Source of the DNA: Micromonospora carbonacea
Lineage (GTDB): Bacteria; Actinomycetota; Actinomycetes; Mycobacteriales; Micromonosporaceae
Length of the DNA: 64,000 bases
Assembly: GCF_014205165.1 (NCBI RefSeq)
Contig: NZ_JACHMZ010000001.1
Coordinates: 1,958,001-2,022,000, forward strand
Direction of reading: 5' to 3'
Shown: positions 42,050 to 49,800 of the stretch, piece after piece
Numbering within the stretch: position 1 is the stretch's first letter
Layout: every line of letters starts with the position of its first letter
Translations under genes and position numbers: made by a program
Notes under the pieces: generated by a model
Database searches by the model: none
Seen by the model: the letters and a program-made list of their open reading frames with translations, nothing else
What the model was told of the DNA's origin: nothing

Positions 42050-43099
42050 TCAGTCGAGGTCGGCGAGGTCCAGCACGAAGCGGTAGCGGACGTCGCCGCG
42101 TTCGAGACAGTCGAAGGCCTGCTGGACCTGGGCGGAGGGCAGCAGCTCGATGTCGGCGGTGATGCCGTGCTCGGCGGCGAAGGACAACAGTTCGGCCGTG
42201 TGCCTGGTGCCGCCGGTCCCCGATGAGCTGAGCTTCTTGCGGCCGAAGCTCAGTTCCATGAGGTTCACCGGTGTCTGCATGGGGAAGCCGAGCACGCTGA
42301 GAGTGCCCTCGAGGGTCAGCAGCCGCAGCAACGGCGACAGGTCGTGCGGGCCGGAGATGGTGTCCAGGATGAGGTCGAAGCGACCGGCGGCCCGCGCGAG
42401 CTGGGCGTCATCGGTCGTGACGAGCAGATCGGCGGCGCCGAGTTTGCGGGCGTCGTCGGCCTTGCCCGGGGTGCGGCTCAGCACGGTCACCTCGGCGCCG
42501 AGCGCGGCGGCGAGCTTGACCCCCAGATGCCCGAGGCCCCCGAGGCCGGCGATCGCCACCCGGTTACCGGAGCCGATTCCCGCCTCGCGCAGGGGTTCCC
42601 ACATGGTGATGCCGGCGCACATCAGCGGAGCCGCACCGGCCGGGTCGAGGCCGGCGGGCAGCCGGTAGGCGAACTTCTCCCGCAGCACGTACTCGCGGCT
42701 GTACGCCCCCTGCGTGATGGTGCCGTCGAGCCGGTCGGGGCTGCCGTACGTGCTGGTCGGGCGTTCGAGGCAGAAGTTCTCCTGGCCGACCTGGCACATG
42801 GGGCAGGTCCCGCAGGAGTCGACGAGGGTCCCGACGGCGACCCGGTCGCCGGGAGCGAAGCGGGTCACCTCGGCCCCGGCGGCGGTGACCGTGCCGGTGA
42901 ACTCGTGGCCGGGCACGACGCCGGCGGCGCTCTTGTAGTGCGGCATCATGCCGTTGAGCAGGTGCAGGTCGCTGTGGCAGACGCCGCAGTAGTCGACGCG
43001 GACCGCGATGTCGTCGCCCCGCAGGTCCCGCCGCTCGAACGTCGCCCGCTGCAAGGCGACGGTGCCGTCCACGCTCTGCCATCCGATGGTCGTCCGCAC
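42050..43099 (-). CDS. Zinc-dependent alcohol dehydrogenase (NADP-dependent, YahK/cinnamyl-type)
   Basis: A 349-residue medium-chain dehydrogenase interconverting aldehydes and alcohols. Catalytic zinc ligands are in CGVCHSD and PGHEFTG; the structural zinc is held by CGTCPMCQVGQENFC; the cofactor fold shows GLGGLGHLGVKLA followed by LSRTPGKADD. The start is the GTG at 43099 (MRTTIGW) with only a weak AGGG. Divergent from an MBL-MarR-CMD operon across a 75-bp repeat-containing promoter region, suggesting common control by the MarR protein. Aldehyde detoxification is the likely role. Confidence 0.88.
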   Translation of the reverse strand: MRTTIGWQSVDGTVALQRATFERRDLRGDDIAVRVDYCGVCHSDLHLLNGMMPHYKSAAGVVPGHEFTGTVTAAGAEVTRFAPGDRVAVGTLVDSCGTCPMCQVGQENFCLERPTSTYGSPDRLDGTITQGAYSREYVLREKFAYRLPAGLDPAGAAPLMCAGITMWEPLREAGIGSGNRVAIAGLGGLGHLGVKLAAALGAEVTVLSRTPGKADDARKLGAADLLVTTDDAQLARAAGRFDLILDTISGPHDLSPLLRLLTLEGTLSVLGFPMQTPVNLMELSFGRKKLSSSGTGGTRHTAELLSFAAEHGITADIELLPSAQVQQAFDCLERGDVRYRFVLDLADLD

Positions 43100-43121
43100 G
43101 GGGACCCTGGCGGTTGAATGC

Positions 43122-43166
43122 TCTTGACTCGGATAGTCTTGACTCGGACGTTCTTGGGTCGTACGG
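43122..43166 (+). repeat. Three tandem 15-bp repeats in a divergent promoter
   Basis: Units 43122-43136, 43137-43151 and 43152-43166 each begin TCTTG and share TCTTGACTCGGA (units 1 and 2) or TCTTGGGTCGTA (unit 3). Between the alcohol dehydrogenase and MBL genes; they overlap the promoter described below. Confidence 0.8.
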
Positions 43167-43167
43167 T
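43139..43167 (+). promoter_or_regulatory. Promoter of the MBL-MarR-CMD operon, probably leaderless
   Basis: TTGACT (43139-43144), 17 bp, TACGGT (43162-43167). The expected start, about 7 nt downstream, coincides with the ATG at 43175, and there is no RBS, so the mRNA is probably leaderless. The -35 lies in repeat 2 and the -10 in repeat 3. Confidence 0.65.
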
Positions 43168-43174
43168 TTCGCGT

Positions 43175-44032
43175 ATGGTCATCTCACCGTCCTCGTACTG
43201 GACACGCCGGCTGCCCGAGGCGGCTCCGCCGGCGGACATGGCGCTGTACCGTCTGCCCACCGGCACGTACAGGACGCGAGCGGTGTTCGCCGTGACCGGA
43301 GGGTCCGTACGGGACAAGCGGGATTTCGCGGCCACCGCCGTGCTCATCTCCCACCCGAAGGGCGACCTGCTCGTCGACGCCGGGTTCGGCGAGCACGTGG
43401 CAGAGCACATCAGGATGCTGGCGCGCATGGAGCGCGCTCCCCACCGGCTCGGCCGGACCGCGGCGCAGCAGCTCGATGCGGCCGGCTATGACCGCTCCCG
43501 GCTTCTGGGCGTGCTCGTCACGCACGTGCACTGGGATCACGTCAGCGGCCTGGACTCCCTGCGGGTGCCGGTGTGGATCAACGAGGCCGAGAACCGCTAC
43601 GGCGCCGACGACTCGCACGGCAGGGTGTTCCGCGCGGTGTCGCAGGGCCTGGAGATCCGGGAGTACGCCTTCGACGGCCCGGAGTATCTCGGCTTTCCGG
43701 CGAGCTTCGACTTCTACGGAGACGGCTCGGTGGTCGTGGCCCTCGCCGCGGGGCACACCCCGGGCTCCGTCGTCGTATTCGTCACGCTGCCCTCCGGGCA
43801 GCGGTACGCGTTCATCGGCGACCTCACCTGGCAGCTGGACGGCATCTCCCGTGGCGCGCAACGCCCGTGGTTGATGCGCCGCGTCGCCGATGTCGACGCC
43901 AGGGCCGTCCGGGTCGGCCTGCGGCGCAGCATCGCCCTCAGCCGCGTGGTGCAGGTCGTTCCGGCCCACGATGTCGCCGCCTACGACAGCATCCCGCTCC
44001 TGCCGCCCCGGTTCCCGAGCGTGACACTGTGA
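43175..44032 (+). CDS. Metallo-beta-lactamase-fold hydrolase
   Basis: A 285-residue enzyme with the complete dizinc set: HVHWDH (residues 117-122), the later His in AAGHTPGS, the bridging Asp in FIGDLTW, and the final His in VPAHD. The layout resembles lactonase-type MBL proteins, so hydrolysis of a lactone or ester is possible, but the substrate is unknown. The ATG at 43175 is chosen because the promoter places the transcript start there; in-frame upstream codons lie inside the promoter repeats. Its stop overlaps a GTG of the MarR gene, indicating an operon. Confidence 0.75.
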   Translation: MVISPSSYWTRRLPEAAPPADMALYRLPTGTYRTRAVFAVTGGSVRDKRDFAATAVLISHPKGDLLVDAGFGEHVAEHIRMLARMERAPHRLGRTAAQQLDAAGYDRSRLLGVLVTHVHWDHVSGLDSLRVPVWINEAENRYGADDSHGRVFRAVSQGLEIREYAFDGPEYLGFPASFDFYGDGSVVVALAAGHTPGSVVVFVTLPSGQRYAFIGDLTWQLDGISRGAQRPWLMRRVADVDARAVRVGLRRSIALSRVVQVVPAHDVAAYDSIPLLPPRFPSVTL

Positions 44033-44034
44033 CC

Positions 44035-44547
44035 ATGCCTGCCTCACCCGCCCCGAGCCGCCCCGATCCGACGACCGACGACGAGGCGCCGCAGCGCCCC
44101 ACTCTGGGACCGGGGCCCGACTCCGAGCTGACGTGGCTGCTCCACCGGGCGGCCCAGCGGATGCACGCACTCGTCGGCGCGGAAGCGGAACGCCACGGCC
44201 TGTCGCTGCGCGACCACATCGTCCTCAGCGCCCTGCACAAGACCGCCGATCTCACCCAGGTCGAACTCGGGCAAGCCCTCGGCATGGACAAGACGACTCT
44301 CGCCGCGGAGATCGACCGGCTCGAGCGCATGGAACTCGTCTCGCGGCGCGTCAACCCGCGAGACCGGCGGGCCCGCATCATCGCCATCACCCCGAAGGGC
44401 GACGCGGCGCGGGCGGCTGTCGCTGCCGGCACCGAAGCCCGCGAGGCCGACGCGGTCCGGCCCATCCCGGCGGCCGAGGTCGCACAGCTGCGACGGGCCC
44501 TCTACCTCATCATCGGCTCGGCCGAAGACCCGGGATCGTGCATATGA
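44035..44547 (+). CDS. MarR-family transcriptional regulator
   Basis: A 170-residue dimeric winged-helix regulator. The DNA-binding part is visible as LTQVELGQALGMDKTTLAAEIDRLERMELVSRRVNPRDRRARIIAITPKG-type sequence (about residues 78-128). The start is ATG 44035, or GTG 44029, which overlaps the MBL stop as GTGA. Likely autoregulates the operon and the divergent alcohol dehydrogenase through the 15-bp repeats; this is inference from position. Confidence 0.85.
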   Translation: MPASPAPSRPDPTTDDEAPQRPTLGPGPDSELTWLLHRAAQRMHALVGAEAERHGLSLRDHIVLSALHKTADLTQVELGQALGMDKTTLAAEIDRLERMELVSRRVNPRDRRARIIAITPKGDAARAAVAAGTEAREADAVRPIPAAEVAQLRRALYLIIGSAEDPGSCI

Positions 44548-44951
44548 ACGCGTCCGACGACGTGGCCGACCGCATCGCCGCCGGCCGCGCCGTGTACGCC
44601 CGCAACCTCGGCGTCCCGGAGGACGAAGCCGAGCGCATGCTCGCGGGGCGAGCCGGCGCACAGTACGCCCGGGAGGCCTTCCTCGCGGCCGGCGGACCCG
44701 GATGGTCCGGAACGGGACTGACCGACCGCGACCGCAGCGTCGCCGTCATCGCCGCCCTCGTCGGCCAACACGTCGTCGATGCCCGGCTGATCACCTACCT
44801 GAACGCCGCCCGCGCCGCCGGTGTCACCGAAGAGGGCCTGGCCGAGTTGATGGTGCTGCTGACCGCCTACCTCGGTCAGCCGGCGGCATCGGTCGCCATG
44901 GCCACCGTCCTGGGCACGGCGCCACGACCCGCCGCGGTCGCCGTCGACTGA
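44544..44951 (+). CDS. Carboxymuconolactone decarboxylase-like protein
   Basis: A 135-residue helical protein. The ATG at 44544 overlaps the MarR stop (ATGA), indicating translational coupling. It resembles CMD-domain proteins (LTDRDRSVAVIAALVGQHVVDARLITYLNAA-type core) but lacks the AhpD CxxC pair, so a peroxidase role is unlikely. The true reaction is unknown; with MBL, MarR and the alcohol dehydrogenase it may belong to degradation of an aromatic or lactone compound. Confidence 0.65.
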   Translation: MNASDDVADRIAAGRAVYARNLGVPEDEAERMLAGRAGAQYAREAFLAAGGPGWSGTGLTDRDRSVAVIAALVGQHVVDARLITYLNAARAAGVTEEGLAELMVLLTAYLGQPAASVAMATVLGTAPRPAAVAVD

Positions 44952-45712
44952 GGCCGGACCCCGTCGACCAGCTGCACGGCGGGGCCGGCTCTCCCGATCG
45001 CCCCGTTCTGCTCGGCCAACTCGTCCGGTTGCGGCGTCGCGCCGCGTTCGGTCGGGGGTACGGCGATCCAGGCGTGGCGATCAGGTCTCGGAAAGTAGCG
45101 GATCTTCCGAAGCGTGCCCGACGCCTTGCGCTGAGTGGCGAATCGTGTGTGGCCCGTTCGTCCGGCCGCCGCGGGAACGGCCCGACGAGGACCTGACGCC
45201 ACCCCGCCCCACGCATCACGAAAAATCGATATTAGATCGGCTTTAGCGGACCGACCTACCCTGGTCGGTGCGGAGGAGTGTGCACGGAGATCTGGATCGG
45301 CGAGGGGGCGGGCGACGTGCTTTCCGTGGGTGCCCGGTTCCCGGCCTCGTCACGACCGAGTCTGGCACTGGAGCTGACATGAACTGCTGCGCGGCACGGG
45401 GTCGGGACGTCGAGGCGGGCGCGAACGGACCTGTCTCCACAGAATTCCCGACGGGCCGGAGGACGACGTCGCCACCGCGGGGTCGTCCGTGGCGCCGACC
45501 CGCCTGAGCCGCCCGCCGACCCTCCGCCCGGTCCCCGGACGCCCCCGACGTCCCGTCCTCCCCGAGTCCGCACCGCACGTTCGACAACGGTCAGCGCCCG
45601 TGCCGTGGCCGCGGACCGCGCCGCCTGGTGATCCGCTGCGCGGCGCGTCCCCCGGCGCTCCCGGCCCGCCGGTGATCCGCCCGCTCATGATCGTCGAATC
45701 GAAGGAGGCACG
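44952..45712. other. 761-bp region without a convincing gene upstream of the PKS unit
   Basis: No frame looks protein-like. A short AT-rich patch (45219-45246) precedes a dyad ACCGACC-TACCCT-GGTCGGT (45250-45269), which may be an operator for the polyketide genes. No confident promoter pair was found. The KAS III RBS GAAGGAGG lies at the very end. Confidence 0.5.
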
Positions 45713-46756
45713 GTGCGTACGTCCGATGTGTATCTCAAAGGGCTCGGAGTGTTCCTGCCGCAGACGGTGAGCGTCGAGCAGGCCGTGCGGCGGGGCCTGT
45801 ACCCGCGCGACGAGGTCGAGGCGCACGATCTGGGCGGTGCCGCGGTCGCGGGCATGATCTCGGCCCCGGAGATGGCGCTCGCGGCGGCCCAGGAGGCGTT
45901 CAAGCGCTGCGGCCAGCGGCCGGAGGACACCGATCTCATCCTGTACGCGGACTCCTGGCACCAGGGCCCGGACGGCTGGCAGCCGCAGTTCTTCGTCCAG
46001 CGCAACCTCGGCTGCGACCGGGCCCTCGGGATCGAGATCCGGCAGGGCTGCAACGGCATGTTCGGGGCGCTGGAGCTGGCCGCCAGCTACCTGCGCGCCG
46101 TTCCCGAACGGGAGTCGGCCCTGCTCGTCGCGTCCGACAACTTCGGCACCCCGCTGATCGACAGGTGGCGCACGGGCGCGGGCTTCATCCTCGGCGACGC
46201 CGCCTGCGCGGTGCTGCTGGGCAGGGAGCCCGGGTTCGCCCAGCTGCTCTCGGTGTGCACGACGACCGTCCCCGAGGCGGAGGAGGTGCACCGCAGCGGC
46301 GAAGCGCTGTTCCCGCCCGGTTGCCTCGTCGGCCGGGACCTCGACCTCGCCGGCCGGGGCGAGTCCTTCAACGCGAAGGCCATGGCCGAAACGGGAAGCA
46401 CCGCGGTGTGGGACCGGGTGTACCAGACGGTCCCCGACGTCATCGGGCGGAACCTCGCCGAGGCGGGCATCACGATCGACGACGTCAGCCGTATCGCCGT
46501 CATGAACTTCTCCCGGGAGATCATCGAGAACCGCTACCTCGCGATGCTCGGGCTGCCCCTGTCCCGGTCGACGTGGGACTTCGGCCGCACCGTCGGGCAC
46601 ATCGGCGCCAGCGACCAGGTCGTCTCCCTGGACCACCTGCTGACCGCGGGGGAGATCGGCGCGGGGGACCACGTGCTGCTGTTCGGCCTCGGCCCCGGAA
46701 TGACCGCGTGCAGCGCCGTCGTCAAGATCCTGCACCGCCCGTCCTGGCTCGGCTGA
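45713..46756 (+). CDS. KAS III-like acyltransferase of aromatic polyketide type
   Basis: A 347-residue thiolase-fold protein. GTG start at 45713 after AAGGAGG. The nucleophile C113 is in IRQGCNGM. The FabH HQAN histidine is absent (AVMNFSREI occupies that region), and the usual GN-x-S Asn motif is replaced by GHIGASD, giving H296 and D301. This Cys/His/Asp set is the pattern of KAS III homologues that transfer acyl groups rather than condense them (ChlB3/AviN/CalO4/DpsC group, from memory). Such proteins accompany iterative 6-MSA or orsellinate synthases and move the aromatic acid onto a carrier protein or sugar. Directly upstream of the PKS gene (74-bp gap), surely one unit. Confidence 0.75.
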   Translation: MRTSDVYLKGLGVFLPQTVSVEQAVRRGLYPRDEVEAHDLGGAAVAGMISAPEMALAAAQEAFKRCGQRPEDTDLILYADSWHQGPDGWQPQFFVQRNLGCDRALGIEIRQGCNGMFGALELAASYLRAVPERESALLVASDNFGTPLIDRWRTGAGFILGDAACAVLLGREPGFAQLLSVCTTTVPEAEEVHRSGEALFPPGCLVGRDLDLAGRGESFNAKAMAETGSTAVWDRVYQTVPDVIGRNLAEAGITIDDVSRIAVMNFSREIIENRYLAMLGLPLSRSTWDFGRTVGHIGASDQVVSLDHLLTAGEIGAGDHVLLFGLGPGMTACSAVVKILHRPSWLG

Positions 46757-46830
46757 GCCGGCATCCGCCCCTGTCGGTCAGTCCGGCGCGCGGGGAACGA
46801 CGCCCCGTCGTCAGAAGGTGAGACACGCCA

Positions 46831-49800
46831 ATGGTCGCTACGGAAGGCCCCGGAGAATCCTCGCCGGCCGACACCGGTCCGGTGGCGGTGATCGGCGTCG
46901 GGTGCCGGTTCGCCGGCGGCGCCACGAGCCCGGCGAGCTACTGGGAGATGCTGCGCGCCGGCCGCGACGGCATCGGCCTCCTGCCGGAACGGCGGTGGCA
47001 GCCCTACGCCGACCTGGGGGGCGACTTTGCCGCCGCGCTGCGGCGGGCCACCCGCTGGGGCGGCTTCCTGCCGGACATCGAGGGCTTCGACGCCGAGTTC
47101 TTCGGGCTCAGCCCCCGCGAGGCCGAGCTGATGGACCCCCAGCAACGGCTGCTGCTGGAGGTCGCCTGGGAGGCGCTCGAACACGCGGGCATCCCCCCGC
47201 ACTCCCTGGCGGCCAGCGACGCCGGCGTCTTCGTGGGCGTCGGCTCCGACGACTACGGGCGGCGGCTCCTGGAGCACCTGCCCACCATCGAGGCGTGGAC
47301 CGGCATCGGCTCCGCCATGTGCGCGGTGGCCAACCGGATCTCGTACGCCCTGGACCTGCGGGGGCCGAGCCTGGCCGTCGACACGGCGTGCTCGGCGTCG
47401 TTGGTGGCCCTGCACCTGGCCTGCCAGAGCGTGCGGACGGGCGAGAGCCCGGTGGCGCTGGCCGCCGGCGTCAACCTCGTCGTCTCCCCGGGCCTCACCC
47501 TCACCCTGGACGCCGCGGGGGCCACCGCCCCGGACGGGCGGTGCAAGTCGTTCGACAGCTCGGCGGACGGGTACGGGCGTGGCGAGGGCGCCGGCGTCCT
47601 GGTGCTCAAGCGCCTCGGCGACGCGCGCCGGGACGGCGACCGGGTGCTGGCGACCATCCTGGGCAGCGCCGTCAACCAGGACGGGCGTACCAACGGCATC
47701 ATGGCGCCCAACGCGCAGGCGCAGCGGCACGTGCTGGCCCGCGCCTGCGCGCAGGCCGGGGTGGACCCGCGGTCCGTCGACTACGTCGAGGCCCACGGCA
47801 CGGGCACCCGGCTCGGCGATCCGCTGGAAGCCTCCGCGCTGAGCGCCGTGTACGGCGCGGGCCGGGAACCCGGCCGGCCGTGCCTGATCGGCTCGGTCAA
47901 GTCCAACATCGGCCACCTCGAGGCCGGCGCGGGCGTGGCCGGGGTCATCAAGGCGGTTCTCGCGCTGGGCCACGGCGAGATACCGCCGACGCTGCACCAC
48001 ACCACCGGCAACCCCGCGATCGACTGGGACGACGCCGGTCTGCGCGTGGTCACCGAACCGACCGCCTGGCCCCGGACGGACCATCCGCGCCGGGCCGGCG
48101 TGTCCGCTTTCGGGTACGGCGGAACCGTCGCCCACCTCGTGCTGGAAGAGGCCCCGCCGCCGGCCCGGTCGGAGCCCGCGCCGACGGGGGCGACCGCCGC
48201 AGGGCTGCTGTTCCCGCTGTCCGCGGCGTCGGAGGCCGCGCTGCGGGAGCAGGCGGGTGACCTGGCGGCGTGGCTGTCGGACCCCGCCGCCGGGGGAACG
48301 CTCGCCGACGTGGGGCACACCCTGGCGCTGCGGCGGTCGCACCTCGGCCGTCGGGCGGCGGTGGTGGCGGCCGACCGGGAGGAACTCGTCACGCGGCTGC
48401 GCCACGTCGCCGACGGCAGGCCGGGGGAGGGGACCGTCTCCGGCGTCGTGCCTCCCGGGCCGGGCAGGGGCGTGGTCTGGGTCTTCTCGGGGCACGGCTC
48501 CCAGTGGACCGGGATGGGCCGGGAACTGCTCGCCACCGAACCGGCCTTCGCCACCGTCGTCGACACGCTGGCCCCCGTCTTCACGCGCGAGATCGGTTTC
48601 TCGCCGCGGTCGGTCCTCGCCGAGGGCGACCTCGTGGAGGTCGACCGGATCCAGACGATGATCTTCGTGTTGCAGGTCGGCCTCGCGGCGGTCTGGAACT
48701 CCTACGGCGTCACGCCGGACGCCGTCATCGGGCACTCCGTCGGCGAGATCGCCGCGGCGGTCGTCAGCGGCGCGCTGACGCTGGAGGAAGGCGGCGTGCT
48801 GATCTGCCGGCGGTCGCGGCTGCTGCGCCGGGTCGCCGGGCAGGGCGCCATGGCGATGGTCGGGCTGGGCTTCGACGAGGTGACCCGCCGGTTGTCCGGA
48901 CGCGCCGACGTGGTGGCCGCCATCGCCTCCTCGCCCGTGTCGACAGTGGTCGCCGGTGACCCCACCGCGGTGGAGGAGGTCATGGGGCGGTGGGCCGCCG
49001 AGGACGTCGACGTCCGGCGCGTCGCCTCCGACGTCGCCTTCCACAGCCCGCACATGGATCCGCTGCTCGCCGAGCTCGCCGAGGCGGCGTCCGGCCTGTC
49101 GCCCGCGTCGCCGCGGATCCCGATGTACAGCACCTCGATGCCGCAGCCGTGCGCCACGCCGTTCGTGGACGGTGCCTACTGGGCCGCCAACCTGCGGAAC
49201 CCGGTACGGCTCGCCGCGGCGGTCCTGGCGGCGGCCGAGGACGGACACCGCACGTTCGTGGAGATCTCCAGCCATCCGGTCGTGGCCCACTCGATCCGCG
49301 AGACGCTGGCGGACCCGCACGGCGACGCCTTCGTCGGCGCGTCGCTGCGACGCAACCAGCCCGAACGGGCGACGCTGCTGGCCAACGCCGGGGCCCTGTA
49401 CTGCCGCGGCGTCGCGCTCGACTGGGCGACGTTGCAGCCGGCGGGCGGGCTGGCCGCCCTGCCCACCGTCGCCTGGCAGCGCCGCCCGCTCTGGCGGGAG
49501 ACCCGGCCCCGGGGGGCCGGGCCCGGGCTCTGCCACGACGGCGACTCGCACACCCTGCTCGGCACCGAGGTTCCCGTCGGCGGACACGGCATGCGGCTGT
49601 GGCGGACCCTGCTGGACGGGTCCTGCCGGCCGTACCCGGGCAGTCACACGATCAACGGCGTCGAGATCGTCCCCGCCGCCGTCCTGATCAACACGCTGCT
49701 GCGGGCCGCTGCGGACGGCGGGGCCAGGCCCGTGCTCAGGGACGTCTCCCTCCGGGTGCCGCTCACCGACGAGCACCGCGAGGTCCAGGTCAGCTACGCC

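Noticed and set aside
45250..45269. ACCGACC-n6-GGTCGGT hairpin as a terminator
   Set aside because: No upstream gene ends here; noted only as a possible operator.
45379..45507. Short frame starting MNCCAARG upstream of the PKS unit, reminiscent of a cysteine leader peptide
   Set aside because: Only two adjacent Cys, no terminator/antiterminator pair downstream and Arg/Pro-rich remainder.
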